This document shows, one piece after another, positions 55,660-63,362 of a stretch of DNA of 64,000 bases. The stretch comes from a virus. Under the pieces are notes generated by a model. That model did not search any database. It had not been told where the DNA came from and saw only the letters and a program-made list of their open reading frames with translations. The position numbers and the translations under genes are program-made. The DNA lies in the IMG/VR virus record IMGVR_UViG_3300044655_001596, positions 1 through 64,000 of that record; one strand, 5' to 3'. Positions within the stretch are counted from its first letter, which is position 1. Every line of letters starts with the position of its first letter.

Positions 55660-56538
55660 ATGATTATTGAAGGCACTTCGCGATGTACACTGGCATGTCC
55701 TGCATGCCCTAGGACATGGTTCTCAGACAAATTTGGTCGACCATTCCCCAAACACGATCTCGACATTGATGCATTTTCTCGGTTTATGGATTGTGAGTCA
55801 GGACGACAAGTTTGTACTTTTTCTTTAAACGGAAATCATGGCGATGTGATATATTGGCCAGAATTGTTTGATTTTTTAGAAACTTTTAAAAACAAAAAAT
55901 TCATCATAAGCACAAACGGAAGCCACCAACGTCCTGAGTTTTGGAAAAAACTATCAACTCATCTAAAAGTTGGAGATACAGTGTTTTTTAGTATTGATGG
56001 TCTTGAGGACACCAATGGTCTCTATAGACGTAATGCAGATTGGCCCAGCATCATGCAGGCTATTGACATCATGCGACACAGTGATGCAACTTTGGTATGG
56101 AAAAGCCTGGTATTTTCCAGCAACCAACACCAACAACAACAAATGGCAGACCTAGCCAATAGTTTCGGCATGAAATTTGTAAGTGATGTTACCAACAGAT
56201 TTGGTGACGAGTCATTGAGACCTAGTGAAAATCTAGTGCTGACTGATCGTAATCCCGATATAACTGTAACCAAAATAGAACCTCGATGCAGCGATCTGGA
56301 GTATGTGAGTGCAGATGGTTATTATTGGCCTTGTTGTATGATATCATCTATGTTTACCTTGCAGAAAACACCTCTTTGGAAACAGCGTGACCAATGGCTT
56401 ATACATAATCAAACTTTGGACCGGGCCCGAGAAACATTAGAAACTTTTAAAAAACTGATGGTAGCAGATCCTCATGTGGTGTGCCAAATGCATTGCAAAG
56501 AAGGGCAAAAAGATTTCTTGTGGACAAGAATGAATTGA
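55660..56538 (+). CDS. radical SAM protein (SPASM-like)
   Basis: A 292-residue protein with a Cx3Cx2C cluster motif near the start (SRCTLACPACPRTW), the barrel strand TFSLNGNHGDVIY, and a C-terminal Cys block (PCCMISS, VCQMHCKEG) that could bind an auxiliary cluster. It resembles SPASM/twitch enzymes that mature peptides or proteins. It stands alone behind a late-type box with almost no leader. A second radical SAM gene is at 49896. Confidence 0.85.
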   Translation: MIIEGTSRCTLACPACPRTWFSDKFGRPFPKHDLDIDAFSRFMDCESGRQVCTFSLNGNHGDVIYWPELFDFLETFKNKKFIISTNGSHQRPEFWKKLSTHLKVGDTVFFSIDGLEDTNGLYRRNADWPSIMQAIDIMRHSDATLVWKSLVFSSNQHQQQQMADLANSFGMKFVSDVTNRFGDESLRPSENLVLTDRNPDITVTKIEPRCSDLEYVSADGYYWPCCMISSMFTLQKTPLWKQRDQWLIHNQTLDRARETLETFKKLMVADPHVVCQMHCKEGQKDFLWTRMN

Positions 56539-56585
56539 CAACTATTTTATAAACTCGCTGTTCTAATCCCAATGGGCACTTGAAA

Positions 56586-56609
56586 ACCCCTGCTTACGGC
56601 AGGGTTTTT
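56586..56609 (+). terminator. intrinsic terminator
   Basis: CCCTGC-TTACG-GCAGGG stem followed by TTTTT, between the radical SAM gene and the promoter of the cupin gene. Confidence 0.9.
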
Positions 56610-56610
56610 C

Positions 56611-56639
56611 TTGACTGAATATTCTAAATCCTGTATAAT
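56611..56639 (+). promoter_or_regulatory. sigma70 promoter, leaderless type
   Basis: TTGACT, 17-bp spacer, TATAAT (56634-56639), ending 6 nt before the ATG at 56646. Confidence 0.85.
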
Positions 56640-56645
56640 AGTTAC

Positions 56646-57098
56646 ATGCTTAAAAAACTCTTTCAACGCATGGGACGGTACCGTGTAATTATGGACCGTG
56701 TGGAAAACCAACCCTATCTGGAACGCTACTATGTGTTCCTTCGAGATAGAGATCGATTTCCATTCAACATCTTTGTACACAAGTTTCTCAAGAGTGATCC
56801 GGATGATGTACATGATCATCCTTGGCCGTTCTTTACTCTAATCCTCCGAGGTGGCTACTGGGAGTGGACACCGCAATTTGATGCACAAGGTCGCAAGACA
56901 GCCGAAGTTGCCAAATGGTGCGGCCCTGGAAGTTTCCGTTGGGCCAGAGCCCGTCAGTATCACAGAGTGGAACTGGATCCAGATGTGACTTGTTGGACCC
57001 TGTTTTGTCCCGGACCCAAACAACGTGACTGGGGATTCCTGGTCCGGAACAAGTGGGTACAATGGGAACAATACCTGGCACAACGCCGGACATCATGA
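56646..57098 (+). CDS. cupin-fold protein
   Basis: A 150-residue protein with cupin-type metal-ligand blocks: VHDHPWPFFTLILRGGYWEW near residues 55-75 (HxH plus G) and RARQYHRVELDPDVTCWTLF near 100. The barrel ends with GPKQRDWGFLV. Cupins here may be sugar epimerase-like, dioxygenase-like or non-enzymatic. The start is leaderless. Function unknown. Confidence 0.8.
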   Translation: MLKKLFQRMGRYRVIMDRVENQPYLERYYVFLRDRDRFPFNIFVHKFLKSDPDDVHDHPWPFFTLILRGGYWEWTPQFDAQGRKTAEVAKWCGPGSFRWARARQYHRVELDPDVTCWTLFCPGPKQRDWGFLVRNKWVQWEQYLAQRRTS

Positions 57099-57099
57099 A

Positions 57100-57107
57100 A
57101 GTAAATA
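57100..57107 (+). promoter_or_regulatory. late-type promoter box, leaderless
   Basis: AGTAAATA ending 4 nt before the ATG at 57112. Confidence 0.4.
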
Positions 57108-57111
57108 TATC

Positions 57112-57465
57112 ATGGAATTACTAAGTTTTATAATTGATCTTGTGCTGGCAGGTATTGTGACATGGTTTGTTTTTACCTGGTTGGTAAGTCGTTATTTGGA
57201 AAACCAAATCAGGACTGTAGTGAGAGACCTCGATCAGGAACAGTTGATTCCACTCACAGTAGAGGTTGACCAAAATCAATACTTCTGCTACAATAGCATT
57301 ACCAAGGCATTTGTGTGCCAGGGACACAGTTTGAAAGAAATCGTAGACAGATTTAAACAACGTTATCCAGAAAAGTCTGCTGCTATCTATGATGGCGACG
57401 AGACTGCGGTGCGTACACTTAAATCACAATTGAAAGACTTAGATGAAAATCGCGGTAGCATCTGA
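57112..57465 (+). CDS. single-pass membrane protein
   Basis: A 117-residue protein with an N-terminal transmembrane segment (LLSFIIDLVLAGIVTWFVFT) and a soluble domain with strands and a coiled stretch (FKQRYPEKSAAIYDGD, LKSQLKDLDENR). It overlaps the next gene by 23 bp. Function unknown. Confidence 0.65.
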   Translation: MELLSFIIDLVLAGIVTWFVFTWLVSRYLENQIRTVVRDLDQEQLIPLTVEVDQNQYFCYNSITKAFVCQGHSLKEIVDRFKQRYPEKSAAIYDGDETAVRTLKSQLKDLDENRGSI

Positions 57466-58309
57466 CATCCATCTTGAATTTGGTGACCTTGACATCACCA
57501 ATGACAGTCAGGCTGACGTGTTGATCTTGAGTGGTGATATCTGTGTGGCCGCTGACTTGGACATGCGTGACCGCAGACAAACAGAACTGGGCTTTGCTCG
57601 TTGGCGCTCGGAGATGTTTCATGAATTCTTCGAACGCTGTGCCGCAAATTTTCCACACGTGATCTACATCATGGGCAACCATGAATACTATCACAGTGAC
57701 TTTGCAACTGCTCTGGGTGAGATGCGCAGGAAACTGTCACACTTGCCTAATCTGTACATTCTTGAACGTGAAATCAAAGTAATCGATGACGTTACCTTTA
57801 TTGGCGGCACCCTGTGGACCGACATGAACAATCGAGATGAACTCACATTGTATCACATGCGAACCATGATGAATGACTTCCGTGTGATCCAAAACAGTGC
57901 AGTACCAGTTCACTTTAGAACATCGGAAGGCGAGTTTAAAACTCGCGTGGCCAAGTTCTCACCCGAAGATGCTGTGACAGAACATGTGAAAATGAAAGAA
58001 TACATTCAAGTGGTAACTGACATGCTGGGCAAAAATCCCAACAAGTATGTGGTGGTTGGACATCATGCACCCAGTCGTCAGAGCACACACGAAATGTATG
58101 CACATGACACTATCATGAACGGTGGCTACAGTTCAGACATGGATGAGTTTATTGAGGACCGTCCACAAATCAAATTGTGGACACATGGGCACACTCATCA
58201 TGTGTTTGATTACATGATTGGTGAAACCCGTGTGGTGTGCAACCCACGTGGGTATTATGGACATGAAGCGAGGGCAGACGAATGGAAACTCCTGACCGTG
58301 GATATTTAA
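57443..58309 (+). CDS. calcineurin-like metallophosphoesterase
   Basis: A 288-residue phosphoesterase with the metal-site blocks VASDIHLE, LSGDICVA, IMGNHEYYH, VVGHHAPS and LWTHGHTHHVFD. It differs from the minus-strand enzyme at 35129. It may act on nucleic-acid ends, nucleotides or protein phosphates. It overlaps the following small gene by 28 bp. Confidence 0.9.
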   Translation: MKIAVASDIHLEFGDLDITNDSQADVLILSGDICVAADLDMRDRRQTELGFARWRSEMFHEFFERCAANFPHVIYIMGNHEYYHSDFATALGEMRRKLSHLPNLYILEREIKVIDDVTFIGGTLWTDMNNRDELTLYHMRTMMNDFRVIQNSAVPVHFRTSEGEFKTRVAKFSPEDAVTEHVKMKEYIQVVTDMLGKNPNKYVVVGHHAPSRQSTHEMYAHDTIMNGGYSSDMDEFIEDRPQIKLWTHGHTHHVFDYMIGETRVVCNPRGYYGHEARADEWKLLTVDI

Positions 58310-58488
58310 ACTGGTTTCGATACAGTGGGATCAGTGTTATCGTTACACTGAACCCACTGCATTGGAGATTGACACCACGTGCAAGGCGAGAGCCCAACGA
58401 TGGTTGGCCCAGTCCCAATGAACGCACCTGGTCAGTGAGTTGGTTGTTCTTGACTATACGTGGTTGGGTCGACAACGGAGATTGGTAA
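58282..58488 (+). CDS. small Trp/Arg-rich phage protein
   Basis: A 68-residue protein (FRYSGISVIVTLNPLHWRLT, then WSVSWLFLTIRGWVDNGDW). It has the look of a recurrent phage protein with a possible membrane-surface helix. It overlaps both neighbours. Function unknown. Confidence 0.6.
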   Translation: METPDRGYLNWFRYSGISVIVTLNPLHWRLTPRARREPNDGWPSPNERTWSVSWLFLTIRGWVDNGDW

Positions 58489-58664
58489 TGACTGAACTCG
58501 AACTAGCCTTGAAAAATCATGACTGGAGTCTAGCAGGTTTTGCTAGCCGAGTTCAGGTTGATCAACTCATGAAACAACATCCTGTTGAAGCTGCCGCACT
58601 GTGGGAAAAACACTGCCCTTGGAGCAACAGCAACGGCGGTTATATTAATTGGAGAAAACAATGA
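58488..58664 (+). CDS. small phage protein
   Basis: A 58-residue helical protein (MTELELALKNHDWSLAGFAS, then ALWEKHCPWSNSNGG). Stop-start overlap with the gene before (one base) and with the gene after supports it. Function unknown. Confidence 0.6.
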   Translation: MTELELALKNHDWSLAGFASRVQVDQLMKQHPVEAAALWEKHCPWSNSNGGYINWRKQ

Positions 58665-59374
58665 AAGTTTATATTGGCAAATATCGGGATCACTGGATCT
58701 CACCTTACACCATGTTGGACTATGCATTCTTCTGGACTGACTGGTCAAAGTGCAGTCGTGACCGACGTATTCGCAGTCTTGAAGAAGAAAGCCGATACAT
58801 TGAGCGTCCAGAATGGTGCGAACGCTGGAGTGATTATCTTGCTCCTGTCAGTCGTGCAATTGCCTGGGTACTGGATCGTGTGCATCCGCCCATCAACCTT
58901 GTGAAGATTGACTACTGGGATACCTGGAGCATGGACCATACCTTGAGTCCCATTATCCTGCCCATGCTCAAACAGCTCAAAGAAAAGAAACACGGCGCAC
59001 CTTTTGTGGATGACGAAGATGTGCCCGAGCACCTGCGTAGCACTGCCGCACCAGCCAAAGAAAACGAGTGGGACACTGATGCCAATCACTTTGCTCGTTG
59101 GGATTGGGCCATGGGCGAAATGATCTTTGCATTTGAGTGCAAAGCGGACGACTCATGGGAAGATGCTTTCCGTTCGGGCGAGCATGACATTGTTTGGATT
59201 CCCGTGGACAAGGATGGCAATGAAGTGCCCAAGGGCGAGCACAAGTACTATCAAATGGGGCATGGTCCCAAGGACACTTACAAGTGTGATTACGAAGGTA
59301 TGAAAGAGGTGCAAAAGCGCATTGACAATGGCTTCCGCTTGTTTGGCAAATACTATCAAGCTCTTTGGGATTGA
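58661..59374 (+). CDS. conserved-looking phage protein of unknown function
   Basis: A 237-residue soluble, acidic, aromatic-rich protein. The start MKVYIGKYRDHWISPYTML and the middle HPPINLVKIDYWDTWSMDHT give it a recognisable signature shared by proteins in many aquatic phages, but no function is known to me. GGAGAA lies before the ATG. It is the largest gene in this stretch of small genes. Confidence 0.65.
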   Translation: MKVYIGKYRDHWISPYTMLDYAFFWTDWSKCSRDRRIRSLEEESRYIERPEWCERWSDYLAPVSRAIAWVLDRVHPPINLVKIDYWDTWSMDHTLSPIILPMLKQLKEKKHGAPFVDDEDVPEHLRSTAAPAKENEWDTDANHFARWDWAMGEMIFAFECKADDSWEDAFRSGEHDIVWIPVDKDGNEVPKGEHKYYQMGHGPKDTYKCDYEGMKEVQKRIDNGFRLFGKYYQALWD

Positions 59375-59376
59375 AC

Positions 59377-59634
59377 ATGGGTGAGTCTGCATTTGTTGCC
59401 ATGGCGGCTGAACTTCTTGCTGAGGCCATTGATAACGAGATACTTAAAAATCGCATTAGTCATGATAACTATGAACAGTGGCGGAAACAATATACCTGGG
59501 ACGCATTGACCAACAAGCGATACGGTGAAAGTTTCTGCAACTACTTCAAGATCAAAGACCATCGTATTTTTCATGAGACAAACTGGTTGGTGTGCGATAC
59601 TGTTATAAGGAGAGAATGGCTTGCAACATCCTGA
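59377..59634 (+). CDS. small phage protein
   Basis: An 85-residue protein (MGESAFVAMAAELLAEAIDN, then SFCNYFKIKDHRIFHETNWLV). It starts 2 nt after the previous stop. Function unknown. Confidence 0.55.
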   Translation: MGESAFVAMAAELLAEAIDNEILKNRISHDNYEQWRKQYTWDALTNKRYGESFCNYFKIKDHRIFHETNWLVCDTVIRREWLATS

Positions 59635-59863
59635 TTACCCACACGGCGCACAAATAACCTGGGGTCGCCCTTACGACACAATCACTGCCTGGGACGAGAT
59701 TGCCACCTGGGGCATAGAGTTTTTTGGACTACCTGGCGACCGTTATGTTACCGACATAAACATCAATGAAATGGTTTGGTGGTTCCGTGATCCAAGAGAC
59801 CAAACTCTGTTTGTGTTACGCAATGGCTTGGCTCGATGCATAGAGTTAGAATTGAACACATAG
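59621..59863 (+). CDS. small phage protein with TTG start
   Basis: An 80-residue protein beginning at TTG within the end of the previous gene, with GGAGAGAA upstream. The segment ITAWDEIATWGIEFFGLPGD, then DININEMVWWFRDPRDQTLF is a recurring phage pattern. Function unknown. Confidence 0.6.
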   Translation: MQHPDYPHGAQITWGRPYDTITAWDEIATWGIEFFGLPGDRYVTDININEMVWWFRDPRDQTLFVLRNGLARCIELELNT

Positions 59864-60057
59864 CTCCAATGGCCGCAATTGAACTAAAAGATCAATTGCT
59901 TGCAGACGGATTAGTTATCAACAGAGATTTTGTTTGGGAATATCGCCAGGCAACTTATGACAATGACGGGTTCACTGCTGTTACTCCCAAACAAGCAACC
60001 TTCTCATTCTTCAAACCAGCCATGGCCACATTCTATCAGCTCAAATGGGCAAGATAA
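59836..60057 (+). CDS. small phage protein
   Basis: A 73-residue protein with strands (DFVWEYRQATYDNDGFTAVT, then FKPAMATFYQLKWAR). The start at 59836 is preferred because homologous-looking proteins begin with a VRI-type segment; an in-frame ATG at 59869 is an alternative. Function unknown. Confidence 0.55.
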   Translation: MHRVRIEHIAPMAAIELKDQLLADGLVINRDFVWEYRQATYDNDGFTAVTPKQATFSFFKPAMATFYQLKWAR

Positions 60058-60066
60058 GTATTTTCG

Positions 60067-60864
60067 ATGATTACAAAGATATTAACCACAATCTTGTTAT
60101 GTGTGACTTTGTCAGCTCATGCCGACAGCGTGTTGTTGTACAACCTCTCACAAGATCGAACAGTAATGAGTCGCGATGCTGACCAGGTGCGTAGCATTGC
60201 CAGCATAACCAAAATCATGACTGCCATGGTTACTCTAGATTATGACATAGACCTTAGCCGTAAACTGATGTTGAGCAAGCGTGTTCACAGTTACCTTCCC
60301 AGGCAAATGTACACTCGAGAACAACTACTCAAGGCCATGTTGATCAAATCAGACAATGCGGCGGCTGAAACTCTAGCAGAAGATTACCCTGGCGGCAGGT
60401 CTGCATTTGTTGCTAGAATGAATCACCAAGCCCGGTTGTGGGACATGAAACGGACCAGCTTTGTTGACCCTTCGGGGCTGGGAGTATTCAACATCAGCAC
60501 AGCCAGAGACGTGGCTGACCTCATGCAAACCGCCATGGGATACTGGTTGATTCGCGAAGTCAGTGGTCAAAAGCAAGTGGCATTTGAAACCAAGTACGCC
60601 AAGAAAATTAGAACAATAAATTTGGAACACACGTCCGGACCATTGCTGTTTACGTTTGACAATGTATTGGTCAGCAAAACAGGATTGACCAATGCCGCGG
60701 GCTGGTGTGTGGGCATGGTAGTGGAGCAAAACAAACAACAATATGTGGTGGTAGTGTTAGGATCAAAAAACAAAAAACAACGCCTGGACACAGTAAAGGA
60801 TATTCGCTACAATCATGTGGTGGACACTTATTTGCGAGAGCTGGAGATTCCCACTACATACTAA
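60067..60864 (+). CDS. penicillin-binding-protein-type DD-peptidase (S11 family)
   Basis: A 265-residue periplasmic enzyme with a signal peptide (MITKILTTILLCVTLSAHAD). All three active-site motifs are present: S46ITK49, S95DN97 and KTG (204-206). The size fits PBP7-like D-Ala-D-Ala endopeptidases/carboxypeptidases, which trim peptidoglycan cross-links. In a phage it may weaken the wall or act in lysis, or remodel it to stop superinfection. It has no C-terminal amphipathic anchor beyond the final VDTYLRELEIP helix. Confidence 0.95.
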   Translation: MITKILTTILLCVTLSAHADSVLLYNLSQDRTVMSRDADQVRSIASITKIMTAMVTLDYDIDLSRKLMLSKRVHSYLPRQMYTREQLLKAMLIKSDNAAAETLAEDYPGGRSAFVARMNHQARLWDMKRTSFVDPSGLGVFNISTARDVADLMQTAMGYWLIREVSGQKQVAFETKYAKKIRTINLEHTSGPLLFTFDNVLVSKTGLTNAAGWCVGMVVEQNKQQYVVVVLGSKNKKQRLDTVKDIRYNHVVDTYLRELEIPTTY

Positions 60865-60866
60865 CA

Positions 60867-61097
60867 ATGAATCTTGGTGCTTATCAAATCCGCGACAAAG
60901 AGAGCTTTGCTTATGCCAAAGAGATCACCAAACCTTTTGGCGGAGTTGACCGGGTGATTGCTTGGTGCAAGACTGAGATGCAAAATGATTGGCGATGGCA
61001 GTTGGTGCAGGCCTCCAGTGACATCGCCCCAGGTCGATACATTTTCTATTTTGACTCAGACCGTGACTGTTGTGCATTCACGCTGAAATGGCTGTAA
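60867..61097 (+). CDS. small phage protein
   Basis: A 76-residue soluble protein (MNLGAYQIRDKESFAYAKEI, then GRYIFYFDSDRDCCAFTLKW). It starts 2 nt after the DD-peptidase stop. The C-terminal strand pattern recurs in phage miniproteins. Function unknown. Confidence 0.6.
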   Translation: MNLGAYQIRDKESFAYAKEITKPFGGVDRVIAWCKTEMQNDWRWQLVQASSDIAPGRYIFYFDSDRDCCAFTLKWL

Positions 61098-61118
61098 AAA
61101 CTAGTACTTTTGTAGTAC

Positions 61119-61147
61119 TTGACAAATAAATCACAAACCTGTATAAT
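61119..61147 (+). promoter_or_regulatory. sigma70 promoter
   Basis: TTGACA, 17-bp spacer, TATAAT (61142-61147), preceded by two AGTACT motifs (61103-61118) that overlap the -35 region. Confidence 0.8.
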
Positions 61148-61178
61148 TTAGACATAGCAACTTTTAATAGGTGTCACT

Positions 61179-61415
61179 TTGTCTATCCAAATTGAAAATC
61201 TTACCGCCGAGCAGGTGGAAATGTGCGACATCATGTGGAGCTTTGAATCCGCTGAAGAATACATGACCTGGTACGAACTCTTGGATGAAGCTGACCAACA
61301 GCAGGCTGATGTACTGCAACATATTATCATTCAAGAAAGCATGGAAGAGATGCTGAGTGAGATCAGTGGGCAGTATGCGGATATCCGTGACTACTTGAAA
61401 AAATTCATGCTATGA
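61179..61415 (+). CDS. small acidic phage protein, TTG start
   Basis: A 78-residue, strongly acidic protein (TAEQVEMCDIMWSFESAEEY, then EMLSEISGQYADIRDYLKKF). The TTG start is preceded by ATAGG. The pattern recurs in phage genomes. It overlaps the next gene by ATGA. Confidence 0.6.
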   Translation: MSIQIENLTAEQVEMCDIMWSFESAEEYMTWYELLDEADQQQADVLQHIIIQESMEEMLSEISGQYADIRDYLKKFML

Positions 61416-61744
61416 ACCATCAGTTTGTTGTGGTGTGGGATAACACCGGGCTGGAGTACATAGGTGACATCACCTTGGATGAACAGCAACGCACCTGGAG
61501 TGCCCTCAAAGGCGAGCCATTGAAATACACCATTCCCAATCTTGGCCATCTCATGCTTCGTGCCCGTTACAACACTCAACGACACTATGAGATCTACATT
61601 GTGACTGCCACAGATGGCATCACAGCCGAAGACATACGAGACATGTTTGAAGCCAACCCACAGGCGTCAGCAGACACTATCCGCAGAATTGGTCAATGCG
61701 TACACAGTGACCGAGCTCAGGAAGATAGTGTGGTAATACGATAA
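61412..61744 (+). CDS. small phage protein
   Basis: A 110-residue soluble protein (MNHQFVVVWDNTGLEYIGDI, then PNLGHLMLRARYNTQRHYEI). A recurring aquatic-phage pattern, no known function. It ends 4 nt before the next promoter. Confidence 0.6.
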   Translation: MNHQFVVVWDNTGLEYIGDITLDEQQRTWSALKGEPLKYTIPNLGHLMLRARYNTQRHYEIYIVTATDGITAEDIRDMFEANPQASADTIRRIGQCVHSDRAQEDSVVIR

Positions 61745-61748
61745 CAGG

Positions 61749-61777
61749 TTGACAGCATGGTGTATTTGCTATATAAT
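61749..61777 (+). promoter_or_regulatory. sigma70 promoter
   Basis: TTGACA, 17-bp spacer, TATAAT (61772-61777); AAAGGA lies before the ATG at 61853. Confidence 0.85.
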
Positions 61778-61852
61778 ACACACAAGTCAGCTCAGTATGG
61801 TACTGATCGGCTTACTAATCTGACGTATTGCACGTCACTGAAAGGAAACAGA

Positions 61853-62905
61853 ATGGCACAAAAACGCCTTACCCGCAAACTCACTGACGTTATTGCAGAA
61901 GTTGAAACGCAACTTCGCGCACACTATAACGTAACGCAAAAAGACCTTGATGCATGGCGAGCCCGTGCCCAGGCTCTATCATATCGATTTCCCACCAGTT
62001 CCATGATTGCAATTGAGGACTTGTGGATTGATTATGAAGTCCAACGTGATGTGCTACACAAGCACATTATTAACATCATGAAAAAGTGGGATCCACGCAT
62101 CTGCTCGCCTGGATCAGCTTGCCGCTTTGGCGGAAAGCCCCCGATCTATCTGTATGATGCACAACACCGTACCATTGCGGCTGGCCTACTGGGTTATACA
62201 GAAATTCCCTGTGCTGTAGTAGAAACAGACGAAGTTAATTTTGCCAGTTATGCCTTTGAAATGCTCAACGACACTGGGGTCAAACGACTCACACCCGGAG
62301 ACTTGCATCGCAATGCCTTGGTGCGTTACAAGAATGGTAGCCGTGACAAGAAGGTAGTAGATGCCCGCACCATGCAGGATCAATTTGATACTGCGGGTAT
62401 TGACCTACAGGACAAAGGTTCACGTGCAAGTGACAACCTGCGTGGCGACAATGATTACTTTATGAGTCACTTTAAGTATGCTCAAAAGGGCATTGAGATT
62501 GATGACAGCGGTAAAGTGCTGTTGGAAATTTTGTCCGCAATCAAAGACACATTTCCCCTGCAAGAAGAAATTGATCAGGGTTGTTACATTGGGCTGTATG
62601 AACTGCATCGTATCTCCAGCACCAATGCCAACAGCCGATTACCTGCGGGTTGGATGAAAACAGTACTAGAAGCAATCAAGCCCACGTTCAAGAGTTCTGC
62701 ATTGATTCACGCCAAAGCCAAAGTGCAATGGGAACATGTGAATCCCGGCGCAACTTGGTCAGCTCCCAGTGCCATGGCAAACTTTTTGCGTGAGTTGTAC
62801 CTCCGCAATGGCGGTGGAATCAATCTACCGTATCACGGTGAAGGTGCCAAGATGGGCGTGGAAGAAGGCAATGTTGCTCCAGGCCTGTTTCCTGAAGGAG
62901 TGTAA
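61853..62905 (+). CDS. ParB/sulfiredoxin-like domain protein
   Basis: A 350-residue protein. YLYDAQHRTIAAGLLGYTEI near residue 100 matches the DGxHR-A-A--LG motif of ParB N-terminal/nuclease-like domains, which bind CTP or cut DNA. The rest is helical. In phages such proteins act as nucleases, transcription factors or plasmid-like partitioning factors. The ATG at 61853 follows a good ribosome site; the upstream in-frame ATG would place coding across the promoter. Confidence 0.75.
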   Translation: MAQKRLTRKLTDVIAEVETQLRAHYNVTQKDLDAWRARAQALSYRFPTSSMIAIEDLWIDYEVQRDVLHKHIINIMKKWDPRICSPGSACRFGGKPPIYLYDAQHRTIAAGLLGYTEIPCAVVETDEVNFASYAFEMLNDTGVKRLTPGDLHRNALVRYKNGSRDKKVVDARTMQDQFDTAGIDLQDKGSRASDNLRGDNDYFMSHFKYAQKGIEIDDSGKVLLEILSAIKDTFPLQEEIDQGCYIGLYELHRISSTNANSRLPAGWMKTVLEAIKPTFKSSALIHAKAKVQWEHVNPGATWSAPSAMANFLRELYLRNGGGINLPYHGEGAKMGVEEGNVAPGLFPEGV

Positions 62906-62906
62906 C

Positions 62907-63362
62907 ATGAGACCTATTTGTGTTAATCACGGATGCGAGGAAGAAGTTACTTACAGCCACAAGGATACACTGGGAAACCCTCGTTGGCGTATACATTGCG
63001 GTCATTGTCAGGCCGCAAGTTGGGGCAAATGGCCGCATCGTTCAGGAGTCACTCCATACAAAACTGGCAAGTGTACCAATGTAGATGGACACCTGGGATT
63101 TGATTGCATGGTCAAATGGACCAAAATACCAGATTGGGCCAAGGGCATGACCGAAGTGGATCACATTGACGGAGATCATACAAATAATCATCCCAGCAAC
63201 CTGGACGAATTGTGCCCGCTTTGCCACAAACTCAAGGGCCAACAGTCGGGCGACTTTAACAAAACAAAACATCACGGAATCAACCTGCCAGTTGGACACA
63301 AGGGTAAAAAGCGTACCAGTGCCCGCAGTCAATTTTCTGCTTTGTTTGAGGTTGGAACATGA
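62907..63362 (+). CDS. HNH endonuclease
   Basis: A 151-residue protein with a Cys-rich N-terminus (RPICVNHGCEEEV, IHCGHCQAASW) and an HNH core: EVDHIDGDHTNNHPSNLDEL then CPLCHKLKG, with the catalytic His in DHIDGD and the N/H pair following. The zinc ribbons fit phage HNH homing or host-takeover nucleases. GAAGGAG precedes the ATG. It is coupled to the next gene by ATGA. Confidence 0.9.
   Translation: MRPICVNHGCEEEVTYSHKDTLGNPRWRIHCGHCQAASWGKWPHRSGVTPYKTGKCTNVDGHLGFDCMVKWTKIPDWAKGMTEVDHIDGDHTNNHPSNLDELCPLCHKLKGQQSGDFNKTKHHGINLPVGHKGKKRTSARSQFSALFEVGT

Noticed and set aside
56535-56563. Additional promoter starting with TTGACA after the radical SAM gene
   Set aside because: No acceptable -10 box at 16-18 bp; the promoter at 56611 is better.
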